From Flavobacterium yafengii (lineage in GTDB: Bacteria; Bacteroidota; Bacteroidia; Flavobacteriales; Flavobacteriaceae): 64,000 bases of DNA. Location: the NCBI RefSeq assembly GCF_030010375.1, contig NZ_JASCRY010000001.1:620001-684000 (forward strand). The letters run 5' to 3'. The notes under the pieces are model-generated. The model was not told the DNA's origin. It worked only from the letters and a program-made list of their open reading frames with translations, and made no database searches. Below, piece by piece: positions 7,879-17,271 of the stretch. Numbering within the stretch: the stretch's first letter is position 1; the number at the start of each line of letters is the position of its first letter. The position numbers and the translations under genes are program-made.

Positions 7879-9507
7879 ATGAATACCATTAAACCCATTT
7901 ACATTTCTGCTTTTGCTCTTTTAGCATTAGTAGGATGTGGCGCTTCAAAACAAGTTTCAAATACCACTAATTCTGATCTAGTTGCCATAAGCGCACCTTT
8001 AAATATTAAAAAAAAGGCACCAATTACTGAGAACGACTTGAAAAGATGGAGCCATTTAGATATTGTGACAGATACTATTCCTGGGATGAGTGTTGACAAG
8101 GCGTATGCTGAATTATTGAAAGGTAAAAAAGGCGTGCCAGTTATTGTTGGAATTGTAGATTCTGGAGTGGATATCGAACACGAAGATTTGAAATCGGTAC
8201 TTTGGATCAATACAAAAGAAATTGCCGGAAACGGAATTGACGATGACAAAAACGGATATATCGATGATATTCACGGTTGGAATTTTCTTGGGGATAGTAC
8301 CAAAGAGAATCTGGAATACGAAAGAATCATCAAAGATAAAACTTTAGTAGATGAGGCTACGTATCAAGAGGCAAAAGCATTGAATGATAAAAAAGTTGCT
8401 GAAGCTGCTGCTGGAAAAACACGTTCAGAGCAAATGTTAGAAACTATTGCTGCAGGTGACGCTGTTTTGGTAAAACATTTTGGCAAACCAGTCTACACTA
8501 TTGAGGAAGTAAATGCGATTGTTTCACAAGAACCGGCAACACAAAAGAGCAAAGCAGCTATGCAACAAATGCTTTCTTATGGATTGCCAATAGCGGATTT
8601 AAAAGTTGCTGTTCAAAAACAATTAGACGATCAGGTTGCTCTTATAAACGGAGACAATCTTAAAACAGATTACCGTAAAGTAGTGGGAGATAATCCAAAT
8701 GATATCACTGATACAAAATACGGAAACAACAATGTGATGGGACCAGATAAGAACGAAATTCTTCATGGAACTCACGTTGCCGGAATTGTTGCTCAAAGTA
8801 GAAATAACGTCTTAGGTGGCGACGGTGTTGCTAATAATGTTCAGATTCTTACCGTTCGTGCAGTGCCAGACGGTGACGAGTATGATAAAGATATTGCGCT
8901 TGGAATTCGTTATGCAGTGGATAATGGTGCCAAAGTAATCAACGGAAGTTTTGGGAAAAGCTTTTCGCCACACAAGCAATGGGTTTATGATGCTATAAAA
9001 TATGCTGAGAAAAAAGATGTATTAATCGTTCACGCAGCGGGTAATGATGCTAAGGATATTGACTATGCAGAAAATTTTCCTAACGATTCTGAAGATAAAG
9101 TAACAGAGTTTGCTGATAATTTAATCACAATTGGTGCTTTGAATTTTGAATACGGAAATAAAGTTGTGGCTCGTTTTTCTAACATTGGAAAAATTAATGT
9201 AGACGTTTTTGCTCCTGGAGTAAAAATCTATGCTACAACTCCAAACAATACATACAAGTATTTACAAGGAACTTCAATGGCTGCGCCAAATGTTGCCGGA
9301 GTTGCTGCATTAATTCGTTCGTACTATCCAAAATTATCTGCTAAACAAGTAAAGCATATTTTGATGGATTCAGGAATTGCAATCACTACGGATGTTATTG
9401 TAGGTGGAAAAGCAAATGACACACGTTCGTTTACAGCTCTGTCTAAATCAGGAAAAATAGTAAATGCATACAATGCTTTACTAATGGCAGAAAAAATGTC
9501 TAAATAA
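7879..9507 (+). CDS. Subtilisin-like (S8) serine peptidase, predicted lipoprotein
   Basis: The 542-residue protein has a lipobox ending at C20 (LLALVGCG), so it is probably anchored in an outer or inner membrane. The S8 triad is complete: D94 in GIVDSGVD, H296 in HGTHVAGIV and S466 in GTSMAAPNVAGV, with N389 as oxyanion residue. About 200 residues separate Asp and His, a long insertion compared with classical subtilisins but common in Bacteroidota S8 proteins. It has no type IX sorting domain. A hairpin terminator separates it from the M1 peptidase gene downstream. Confidence 0.92.
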   Translation: MNTIKPIYISAFALLALVGCGASKQVSNTTNSDLVAISAPLNIKKKAPITENDLKRWSHLDIVTDTIPGMSVDKAYAELLKGKKGVPVIVGIVDSGVDIEHEDLKSVLWINTKEIAGNGIDDDKNGYIDDIHGWNFLGDSTKENLEYERIIKDKTLVDEATYQEAKALNDKKVAEAAAGKTRSEQMLETIAAGDAVLVKHFGKPVYTIEEVNAIVSQEPATQKSKAAMQQMLSYGLPIADLKVAVQKQLDDQVALINGDNLKTDYRKVVGDNPNDITDTKYGNNNVMGPDKNEILHGTHVAGIVAQSRNNVLGGDGVANNVQILTVRAVPDGDEYDKDIALGIRYAVDNGAKVINGSFGKSFSPHKQWVYDAIKYAEKKDVLIVHAAGNDAKDIDYAENFPNDSEDKVTEFADNLITIGALNFEYGNKVVARFSNIGKINVDVFAPGVKIYATTPNNTYKYLQGTSMAAPNVAGVAALIRSYYPKLSAKQVKHILMDSGIAITTDVIVGGKANDTRSFTALSKSGKIVNAYNALLMAEKMSK

Positions 9508-9528
9508 TATTTTAAGAATCCATTACTT

Positions 9529-9560
9529 GGAAGGGCAATTTGCCCTTCCATTTTTATTTT
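9529..9560 (+). terminator. Rho-independent terminator after the S8 peptidase gene
   Basis: GGAAGGGCAA and its complement form a palindrome at 9529-9549, followed by a T-rich tract. It ends 8 bases before the M1 peptidase ATG at 9568, so that gene may depend on read-through or a promoter overlapping this hairpin. Confidence 0.75.
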
Positions 9561-9567
9561 AACCTAC

Positions 9568-11442
9568 ATGAAAAAATTACTTTTAGTTTCTATTTTATCC
9601 TTAAGTTTTGGTAGTCTTTTGGCTCAAAACGGTACGTATTGGCAGCAGCATGTCGATTACAAAATGGATGTTTCCATGGATGTAAAAACATACCAATACA
9701 AAGGAAAACAGGAATTGGTTTACACCAATAATTCTCCTGATACTTTGAGAAAAGTATATTATCACCTATTTAATAATGCCTTTCAGCCCGGAAGCGAAAT
9801 GGATGCCAGAATCCAAAGCATCAAAGATCCAGACGGCAGAATGGTCACGAAAGTAAAAGTTGGTGATAAAGAAGTAAAAGAAAGCCGCATTAAAAATTTG
9901 AAACCAAATGAAATTGGTTACTTGCGAATTTCTAATTTCAAGCAAGACGGAGTAGTTGCTAGTGCAAAAGAGATTGGAACTATTCTTGAAGTGACTTTGG
10001 CTAAACCAATACTACCCAATTCAAAAACTACATTCACATTAGATTTTGACGGTCAGGTTCCCATTCAGATTCGTCGTTCCGGTAGAAATAATGCCGAAGG
10101 TGTCGAATTATCAATGGCGCAATGGTATCCAAAACTAGCCGAATTTGATTTTGAAGGTTGGCATGCTGATCCTTATATCGCCAGAGAATTTCATGGCGTT
10201 TGGGGAAATTTTGACGTGAATATTACTATTGATAAAGATTACGTTTTAGGAGGTACCGGTTATTTGCAAAACAAAAACGAAATAGGTCATGGTTATCAAG
10301 ACCAAGGTGTTGTTGTGTCTGTCCCAAAGAAAACAAAAACATTGACTTGGCATTTTAATGCGCCAATGGTTCATGATTTTACTTGGGCTGCAGATAAGGA
10401 TTACATTCACGATGTAGTAAAAGGACCTAATGGTGTTGACTTACATTTTTTGTATAAAAACAATCCAAAATACATTCAAAACTGGAAAAACCTGCAACCA
10501 AAAACGGTTCAGTTGATGGAAATTTACAACAAAACGGTTGGAGATTATCCATACAAACAATATTCTGTGATTCAAGGTGGCGATGGCGGAATGGAATATG
10601 CCATGTGTACGTTGATTTTAGGTCAAGGTACGTTTGATGGATTGCTTGGAGTAACTGCACATGAAATGGCGCATTCTTGGTTCCAACATATTTTGGCTTC
10701 CAATGAATCAAAACACGGATGGATGGATGAAGGATTTACCTCATTTCTGGAAGATTTTGGACTGAATGAAATTGCCGATAAAAAAGTAGAAAACCCATTT
10801 GCAGCAGCATATAAAGGGTATTTTGCAATGGTAAATTCAGGAAAAGAATTGCCACAAGGAACTCATGCGGATCGTTTTGATGAAAACAGAGTCTACAGCG
10901 TTACTTCCTACAGTAAAGGTGAAATTTTCTTAGCACAATTGATATACTTAATAGGTAAAGAAAATCTATTTAAAACGTTGAAAAAATATTACAGCGATTT
11001 CAAATTCAAACATCCTACGCCAAATGATATCAAAAGATCTGCCGAAAGAGTTTCTGGAGCAAATCTGGATTGGTATTTAGTGGATTGGACTGAAACTACC
11101 AATACTATTGATTATGGTATCAAAGAAGTAAAGGAAAATGCGGATAAAACAACGGTTACTTTAGAAAGAATTGGAAGAATGCCAATGCCAATAGATTTGA
11201 CAGTGGAATATACGGACGGAACAACAGAAAGTTTCTACATCCCGTTGCGCATGATGAGTTTTGAAAAAGAAAACCCAAATCCTGCAGTAAAAAGAACGGT
11301 TTTGAATGATTGGGCTTGGGCGTATCCAACGTTTGAATTCAATATTGCTAAATCGAAAGCTTCTATCAAGAAAATAACGATTGATCCAAGTGGATTAATG
11401 GCCGATTTGAAAATGGAAAATAACACATACGAGATAAAGTAA
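9568..11442 (+). CDS. M1 family zinc metallopeptidase, secreted
   Basis: A 624-residue aminopeptidase-type protein with an N-terminal signal peptide (about 1-19, ending SLLAQ). The zinc site is HEMAH (H365, E366, H369) followed by E388 in WMDEGFTS, the exact M1 HExxH-18-E spacing. The exopeptidase GxMEN-like motif appears as GGMEYAMC just upstream. It probably trims peptides in the periplasm or at the outer membrane for amino acid uptake. Confidence 0.92.
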   Translation: MKKLLLVSILSLSFGSLLAQNGTYWQQHVDYKMDVSMDVKTYQYKGKQELVYTNNSPDTLRKVYYHLFNNAFQPGSEMDARIQSIKDPDGRMVTKVKVGDKEVKESRIKNLKPNEIGYLRISNFKQDGVVASAKEIGTILEVTLAKPILPNSKTTFTLDFDGQVPIQIRRSGRNNAEGVELSMAQWYPKLAEFDFEGWHADPYIAREFHGVWGNFDVNITIDKDYVLGGTGYLQNKNEIGHGYQDQGVVVSVPKKTKTLTWHFNAPMVHDFTWAADKDYIHDVVKGPNGVDLHFLYKNNPKYIQNWKNLQPKTVQLMEIYNKTVGDYPYKQYSVIQGGDGGMEYAMCTLILGQGTFDGLLGVTAHEMAHSWFQHILASNESKHGWMDEGFTSFLEDFGLNEIADKKVENPFAAAYKGYFAMVNSGKELPQGTHADRFDENRVYSVTSYSKGEIFLAQLIYLIGKENLFKTLKKYYSDFKFKHPTPNDIKRSAERVSGANLDWYLVDWTETTNTIDYGIKEVKENADKTTVTLERIGRMPMPIDLTVEYTDGTTESFYIPLRMMSFEKENPNPAVKRTVLNDWAWAYPTFEFNIAKSKASIKKITIDPSGLMADLKMENNTYEIK

Positions 11443-11460
11443 AATTTATCTAAACTCCAT

Positions 11461-11496
11461 AAAAAAAGTCTAGTTCTTGAACTAGACTTTTTTTTA
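11461..11496. terminator. Bidirectional terminator between M1 peptidase and threonine dehydrogenase genes
   Basis: AGTCTAGTTC pairs with GAACTAGACT across a 2-base loop; the stem is preceded by an A run and followed by a T run, so it can serve both convergent genes. Confidence 0.85.
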
Positions 11497-11517
11497 TGGT
11501 TTTATTTTTTAAGGAAA

Positions 11518-12456
11518 TTATTTCAAATGCTCTAGCATATCTTTAGTCATCGTTTCCAAATCAAACTCATGTTTCCATCCCCAGTCCTTTCTGGCTTGAG
11601 CGTCATCAATACTTGCTGGCCAGCTGTCAGCAATTTTTTGACGGAAATCTGGTTTGTAAGTAACGGTAAATTCAGGAATGTGTTTCTTGATTTCGGCAGC
11701 AATCTCCGTTGGCGTAAAGCTCATTGCAGCTAGATTATATGAAGAATGAATTTTTATTTGCTCTACCGGCGCTTGCATAATTTGAATGGTCGCAGCAATG
11801 GCATCGTCCATATACATCATCGGCATTTTAGTTTCTGAGGATAAAAAGCATTCGTATGTTTTATCGGAAAGTGCTTTGTGAAAAATATCCACCGCATAAT
11901 CCGTAGTTCCGCCACCAGGAGGCGATGACCAGCTAATTAAACCTGGATAACGGATGCTTCGTACATCTACACCAAAAATATTATGGTAGTATTCACACCA
12001 TCTTTCGCCCGCTTGTTTACTGATTCCGTAAACCGTTGAAGGCTCCATTATAGTGTATTGTAGTGTGTTTTCTTTAGGAGTTGTTGGTCCAAAAACGGCA
12101 ATACTCGAAGGCCAGAATATTTTTTTTATTTTTCCGGCTTTCGCCAAATTCAAAACGTGAAACAACGAATTCATATTTAAGTCCCAAGCAAATGCCGGGT
12201 TTTTCTCGGCTGTAGCCGATAATAATGCCGCCATCAAATACACTTCGTCAATTTGGTGCAATTCTACCAAATGTTCAATTTGATTGAAATCTAAAGCGTT
12301 CACCACTTCAAATGGACCGGAGTTGACAACATCAATATTTAACTTTCGGATGTCAGAAGCAATTACATTGTCTGTTCCGTATATTTTTCGCAGCTTTTGG
12401 GTAAGCTCCGTTCCAATTTGTCCGCAAGCTCCAATAATCAATATTTTAGTACTCAT
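11518..12456 (-). CDS. L-threonine 3-dehydrogenase, short-chain (extended SDR) type
   Basis: A 312-residue extended SDR with IGACGQIGTEL as the NAD-binding glycine motif near the N terminus, SSIAVFGP at 117-124 and the catalytic Y143-x3-K147 (YGISK). DIFHKAL and PMMYMDDAIAATI resemble the SDR-type threonine dehydrogenases known from Flavobacterium frigidimaris, which are unrelated to the zinc-dependent Tdh of E. coli. The enzyme oxidises threonine to 2-amino-3-ketobutyrate. It is monocistronic, with a TATCTTTG box (minus strand, 12476-12483) 20 bases upstream. Confidence 0.88.
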   Translation of the reverse strand: MSTKILIIGACGQIGTELTQKLRKIYGTDNVIASDIRKLNIDVVNSGPFEVVNALDFNQIEHLVELHQIDEVYLMAALLSATAEKNPAFAWDLNMNSLFHVLNLAKAGKIKKIFWPSSIAVFGPTTPKENTLQYTIMEPSTVYGISKQAGERWCEYYHNIFGVDVRSIRYPGLISWSSPPGGGTTDYAVDIFHKALSDKTYECFLSSETKMPMMYMDDAIAATIQIMQAPVEQIKIHSSYNLAAMSFTPTEIAAEIKKHIPEFTVTYKPDFRQKIADSWPASIDDAQARKDWGWKHEFDLETMTKDMLEHLK

Positions 12457-12768
12457 TTTTGTCTGTTTTGAAAAACAAAGATAACGTTTTCGTAAATAAC
12501 ATAATTTTGATGAAAAAGGGTGTAGATTTCTTAAAATAGCATTTAAAAAGGAGCTTTATTTCTTAATTTATGTTTTTTTAAACATAAAAACAGCTTCAGG
12601 AATATTAGATTGTTATTCCGATGCTGTAATTCGTAATTGTAAATTTACTTTGTAACTTTGTACCTTAATTAATGGAGATTTTTAAAGGAGCATAACTGGT
12701 TCTAGTTTACAAAATTAAGACAGGATGTGAATTGCATGAAGCCATTAAAAAACGATAAATAACCACAC
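12457..12768. promoter_or_regulatory. Divergent intergenic region with promoters and hairpins
   Basis: This gene-free stretch of about 310 bases holds the threonine dehydrogenase -7 box (TATCTTTG, minus strand, 12476-12483) and a plus-strand TAACTTTG box (12653-12660) that could serve the downstream lipoprotein/mfd pair. Between them lie two small inverted repeats: TTATGTTT/AAACATAA near 12567-12586, and CAGC plus GGAATA paired with TATTCC plus GCTG near 12590-12626. No convincing small gene was found. Confidence 0.45.
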
Positions 12769-13374
12769 ATGAAATATAAAATAGCGGTTTTCTTTTCTTT
12801 GGTTTTTCTTTTCTTGTCCTGTAAAAATGACAATGAAAAACGCATTGCCGAAAATAAAAAAGAGATGCAAAAAAGAGAAGTCATTTTCAAAAACATAGAA
12901 AAAGGTTGGGTTTTTTATGATACACCTGTAACGGAAGCCTCTGAAAAAAGTATCGCATCTTGGAACGAATGGCGCATTTTTTTGGCAGAATTAGCTCAAA
13001 AACCTAAAAAATCCATTGGAGCTTTTCAGCAAAAATCAAAAGCACTTTCTAAAAAAGTAATGGCTTTGGACGATAATATTCCTTATGAATACAACAAACC
13101 TCAAATAAAAAGTAGGCTTTCGACTTTAATTACTAAAGTTCGATTGTTGGATTTATTCATTCATTTGGATAATATTCCTGATAAAAAAGTGACATTATTA
13201 GTGTCAGAAATCAACTTGGAATTGGTTTCGTTACAAAGACAGATGGACAAAATTGTGGAGAAAAGTAGAATTCCGCTTGAAGAAGGAGAATCTGATTTAT
13301 TGAAAATGATGGATACCACAAGAGCCATTCCTAATACACCAATCATAGACCCAAATCTGCCACGCGTTGAGTAA
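12769..13374 (+). CDS. Predicted lipoprotein of unknown function
   Basis: A 201-residue protein whose N terminus MKYKIAVFFSLVFLFLSCKND has a lipobox ending in Cys, followed by charged, mostly helical sequence with heptad-like Leu/Ile spacing from about residue 70 to 170. I do not recognise a domain. It is co-directional with mfd and overlaps its start by 8 bases, so the two are translationally coupled. That suggests co-expression rather than a shared function. Confidence 0.75.
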   Translation: MKYKIAVFFSLVFLFLSCKNDNEKRIAENKKEMQKREVIFKNIEKGWVFYDTPVTEASEKSIASWNEWRIFLAELAQKPKKSIGAFQQKSKALSKKVMALDDNIPYEYNKPQIKSRLSTLITKVRLLDLFIHLDNIPDKKVTLLVSEINLELVSLQRQMDKIVEKSRIPLEEGESDLLKMMDTTRAIPNTPIIDPNLPRVE

Positions 13375-16300
13375 AACAGCCTTATACAATACCTACGATA
13401 CTTCGCCAAAAACCCAGCAAATAGTTGCTCGTTTATTGGAAAACGACCAAGCCAAAATACACCTTTCGGGGCTTTTGGGTTCCGCACTTTCGTTTGTCAT
13501 CCGATCGATTTTCAAGAAATCTGAACTTCCTTTTTTGATTGTTCTAAACAATAAAGAGGAAGCGGCGTATTATTTGAATGATTTAGAACAAATGATTGGG
13601 GAACAAGATGTGCTCTTTTATCCCGGTTCCTACCGTCGTCCGTACCAAATTGAAGAAACCGATAATGCCAATGTTTTGCTTCGCGCCGAAGTGCTAAACC
13701 GAATCAATTCCCGTAAAAAACCGGCCGTTATTGTCACCTATCCAGAAGCTTTATTCGAGAAAGTGGTAACTCGAAAAGAATTGGATAAAAACACCTTGAA
13801 AGTTGCTGTTGGCGACAAGATTTCCATCGACTTTATCAACGAAGTTTTATTCGAATACGAATTTAAAAGAGTCGATTTCATTACTGAACCAGGAGAGTTT
13901 TCGGTTCGTGGAGGAATCGTAGATGTATTTTCATTTTCGAATGATAATCCGTACCGAATAGAGTTTTTTGGAGACGAAGTGGAGAGCATTCGTACGTTTG
14001 ATGTTGCGACCCAATTGTCTATTGAAACGCAAAAAAAGATTACCATAATCCCAAATGTGGAAAACAAAGTTTTTCAGGAAAACCGAGAAAGTTTCTTGGA
14101 TTATATCTCAGAGAAAACGGTAATTTTTCTCCAGAATACCGAAGATTTTTTATCGCAATTAGACAAACAATTTGGCAAAGCCGAAGAAGCTTTCGCAAAA
14201 TTGTCGCAGGAAATAAAACGGTCATCTCCAGAACAATTGTTCTTGAATCAAACCGAATTTATAAAAAGAGCGTTGGATTTCTCCATTGTAGAATTGAGTT
14301 CGAAACCTATTTTTAGAACCACCAAAAAATTTGAATTTCACATTCAGCCGCAACCGTCGTTCAACAAACAATTTGATTTGTTATTGAATAATCTGAATGA
14401 AAATCATTTTAATGGTTACAAAAATTATTTGTTTTGTTCCAATGATGCCCAAGCCAAACGATTTCATGATATTTTTGAAACGTTGGACGAAGCGAATTCT
14501 GAGAATATCCGCAAGCAATACCACACCGTTGTTTTGCCTTTGTACCAAGGATTTATTGACGAGGAAAATCAAATTACTTGTTACACCGACCATCAGATTT
14601 TTGAACGCTACCATAAATTCAGCATCAAAAATGGCTATTCGAAAAAACAGAATATCACTTTAAAAGAACTGACGACACTTTCTGTAGGCGATTATGTTAC
14701 GCACATCGATCATGGAATTGGACGTTTTGGAGGATTGCAAAAAATACAAGTCGAAGGAAAAACACAAGAAGCGATCAAGCTTGTGTATGCCGATAATGAT
14801 ATTGTGTATGTGAGTATTCATTCGCTGCACAAAATTTCTAAATACAACGGAAAAGACGGAACACCACCCAAAATTTACAAATTGGGTTCGAATGCTTGGA
14901 AGATTTTAAAACAAAAAACCAAGGCACGGGTCAAACATATTGCATTCAATTTGATTCAGTTGTATGCTAAAAGAAGACTCGAAAAAGGATTCCAGTTTGC
15001 GCCTGATAGTTATTTGCAAAACGAACTGGAAAGTTCCTTTATTTACGAAGATACGCCGGACCAAACCAAATCGACGGCAGAAGTAAAAGCCGATATGGAA
15101 AGCGACCGTCCGATGGATCGCTTGGTTTGTGGAGATGTAGGTTTTGGTAAAACGGAAGTTGCCATTCGTGCGGCTTTCAAAGCAGTGGATAATAGCAAAC
15201 AAGTTGCGATATTGGTTCCTACGACGATTTTGGCATACCAACATTACAGAACTTTTACGGAACGATTGAAAGATATGCCGGTTTCTGTTGGCTATTTAAA
15301 CCGTTTTAGAACGGCCAAACAAAAAGCGGAAACGCTAAAATTATTAGCTGAAGGAAAACTCGATATTGTGATTGGAACACACCAATTGGTTAATAAAAAT
15401 GTAGTTTTCAAAGATTTAGGATTGTTGATTGTGGATGAGGAGCAAAAATTTGGTGTCAACGTAAAAGACAAGCTCAAAACCATTGCAGCGAATGTCGATA
15501 CGCTAACTTTGACAGCAACGCCAATTCCGAGAACCTTGCAATTTTCATTGATGGCCGCGCGCGATTTATCAGTGATTACAACACCTCCACCTAATCGTTA
15601 TCCTATTGAGACGAATGTAGTCGGCTTTAGTGAAGAGTTGATTCGGGATGCGATTTCGTATGAAATTCAGCGAAACGGACAGGTTTTCTTTATCAATAAT
15701 AGAATAGAAAATATCAAGGAAGTCGCCGGAATGATTCAGCGTTTGGTGCCAAATGCCAAAGTGGGAATCGGTCACGGCCAGATGGAAGGAAGAAAACTGG
15801 AAGAATTGATGCTGGCTTTTATGAACGGAGAATTTGATGTTTTGGTGGCAACAACCATTATCGAAAGTGGATTGGACGTTCCCAATGCTAATACGATTTT
15901 TATCAATAATGCTAATAATTTTGGATTGTCTGATTTGCATCAAATGCGCGGTCGAGTAGGACGTAGCAACAAGAAAGCGTTTTGTTATTTTATTTGTCCG
16001 CCATATTCTGCAATGACGGATGATGCCAGAAAACGAATCCAAGCTTTGGAACAATTCAGCGAATTGGGAAGCGGATTCAATATTGCCATGAAAGATTTAG
16101 AGATTCGCGGTGCCGGAGATTTATTGGGAGGAGAACAAAGTGGTTTCATCAATGAAATTGGTTTTGATACGTACCAAAAAATCATGAACGAGGCCATTGA
16201 CGAATTGAAAGAAAATGAATTCAAGGATTTGTATCCGGAGGAAAACAATTTGGAAACCAAAGAATATGTAAAAGACTTGCAAATCGACACTGATTTTGAG

Positions 16301-16732
16301 TTGTTGTTTTCGGATGAATACATCAATAATGTTTCGGAACGATTGAGTTTGTACAATGAATTAGGCGCTGTAAAAAACGAAGAAGAACTCATTATTTTTC
16401 AAAATAAATTGATTGACCGTTTTGGTCCAATGCCGCCTCGTGCGAAAGCATTAATGAATAGTATTCGAATCAAATGGATTGCAACCCGAATTGGAATCGA
16501 AAAATTAGTGATGAAACAAGGCAAGATGATTGGGTATTTCATTTCGGATCAACAATCTGATTATTATCAATCGAATCGTTTTCATCAGGTACTACAATTT
16601 GTGCAAACGCATAGTTCTATTTGTAAAATGAAAGAAAAACAAACGCCAGCAGGATTACGACTTTTGTTGACTTTTGACAATGTAAAAAATACCAGAACTG
16701 CTTTGGAATTGATGGAGATGTTGGGAAAATAG
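13367..16732 (+). CDS. mfd: Transcription-repair coupling factor Mfd
   Basis: A 1121-residue Mfd with a UvrB-like N-terminal region (FYPGSYRRPYQIEETDNANVLLRAEVLN), an RNA-polymerase-interacting CarD-like domain near 440-500 (GDYVTHIDHGIGRF), and superfamily 2 helicase motifs: Walker A GDVGFGKTEVA near 586-596, DEEQ near 689, LTATPIPRTL, and QMRGRVGRS. It displaces stalled RNA polymerase and recruits UvrA to lesions. The best start is TTG at 13367, giving SKTALYNTYD; the next in-frame ATG lies deep inside the conserved N-terminal domain. The TTG start lies inside the last codons of the upstream lipoprotein gene. Confidence 0.96.
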   Translation: MSKTALYNTYDTSPKTQQIVARLLENDQAKIHLSGLLGSALSFVIRSIFKKSELPFLIVLNNKEEAAYYLNDLEQMIGEQDVLFYPGSYRRPYQIEETDNANVLLRAEVLNRINSRKKPAVIVTYPEALFEKVVTRKELDKNTLKVAVGDKISIDFINEVLFEYEFKRVDFITEPGEFSVRGGIVDVFSFSNDNPYRIEFFGDEVESIRTFDVATQLSIETQKKITIIPNVENKVFQENRESFLDYISEKTVIFLQNTEDFLSQLDKQFGKAEEAFAKLSQEIKRSSPEQLFLNQTEFIKRALDFSIVELSSKPIFRTTKKFEFHIQPQPSFNKQFDLLLNNLNENHFNGYKNYLFCSNDAQAKRFHDIFETLDEANSENIRKQYHTVVLPLYQGFIDEENQITCYTDHQIFERYHKFSIKNGYSKKQNITLKELTTLSVGDYVTHIDHGIGRFGGLQKIQVEGKTQEAIKLVYADNDIVYVSIHSLHKISKYNGKDGTPPKIYKLGSNAWKILKQKTKARVKHIAFNLIQLYAKRRLEKGFQFAPDSYLQNELESSFIYEDTPDQTKSTAEVKADMESDRPMDRLVCGDVGFGKTEVAIRAAFKAVDNSKQVAILVPTTILAYQHYRTFTERLKDMPVSVGYLNRFRTAKQKAETLKLLAEGKLDIVIGTHQLVNKNVVFKDLGLLIVDEEQKFGVNVKDKLKTIAANVDTLTLTATPIPRTLQFSLMAARDLSVITTPPPNRYPIETNVVGFSEELIRDAISYEIQRNGQVFFINNRIENIKEVAGMIQRLVPNAKVGIGHGQMEGRKLEELMLAFMNGEFDVLVATTIIESGLDVPNANTIFINNANNFGLSDLHQMRGRVGRSNKKAFCYFICPPYSAMTDDARKRIQALEQFSELGSGFNIAMKDLEIRGAGDLLGGEQSGFINEIGFDTYQKIMNEAIDELKENEFKDLYPEENNLETKEYVKDLQIDTDFELLFSDEYINNVSERLSLYNELGAVKNEEELIIFQNKLIDRFGPMPPRAKALMNSIRIKWIATRIGIEKLVMKQGKMIGYFISDQQSDYYQSNRFHQVLQFVQTHSSICKMKEKQTPAGLRLLLTFDNVKNTRTALELMEMLGK

Positions 16733-16825
16733 AAAATAAATATTCAATTTGATAGTGATTGAGATTAAACGGGAAGAGTTATTTTTAAATTTGGCTTGCA
16801 TTGAACAAATTAAATTGGAATAAAT

Positions 16826-17185
16826 ATGCTTACAGACATTAATCCCAAATTGCCGATGCGTAACAAAGCGATTACGCGAGATTACTATTTGAACGAATTG
16901 GGTTTTGAGGAATATGGCAGTGCTGATTTTGAGGGCTACCTTATGGTGCAAAAAGACAGTATTCAAATTCATTTTTTTGAATTTAAAGAACTTGATCCAA
17001 AAGAAAATTACGGACAAGTTTATATCAGAACGGACGATATTGACAAATTGTACCAATCATTATTGAAAAAAAAAACAAGTATCCATCCAAATGGACCTTT
17101 AGAGATCAAACCTTGGGGGCAAAAAGAATTTTCGGTACTTGATCCAGACAACAATCTGCTGACTTTCGGGCAGAGTATATACTAA
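16826..17185 (+). CDS. VOC-superfamily (glyoxalase/bleomycin-resistance-like) protein
   Basis: The 119-residue single-domain protein has the beta-alpha-beta-beta-beta pattern of the vicinal oxygen chelate fold: PMRNKAITRDYYLNELGFEEYG at the start, YLMVQKDSIQIHFFEF in the middle, and FSVLDPDNNLLTFGQ at the end. Many such proteins bind drugs such as bleomycin or have unknown ligands. There is no other evidence for resistance. It follows mfd by about 90 bases and may be transcribed alone. Confidence 0.82.
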   Translation: MLTDINPKLPMRNKAITRDYYLNELGFEEYGSADFEGYLMVQKDSIQIHFFEFKELDPKENYGQVYIRTDDIDKLYQSLLKKKTSIHPNGPLEIKPWGQKEFSVLDPDNNLLTFGQSIY

Positions 17186-17242
17186 ATTATTTTGGCGAAA
17201 GCGTTTAACCTTTTAAAGATTCTAAGCTTTAGTTTTAATTTG

Positions 17243-17250
17243 TATATTTG
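17243..17250 (+). promoter_or_regulatory. Candidate -7 box for the AraC regulator gene
   Basis: TATATTTG matches TAnnTTTG and ends 21 bases before the ATG at 17272. It overlaps an in-frame TTG at 17248, which supports ATG 17272 over that earlier codon as translation start. Confidence 0.55.
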
Positions 17251-17271
17251 ATTTTTACAAATTCATTCGCA

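Noticed and set aside
15569..16054. A 161-codon minus-strand frame inside mfd
   Set aside because: Shadow of a long conserved gene; no domain pattern or independent start context.
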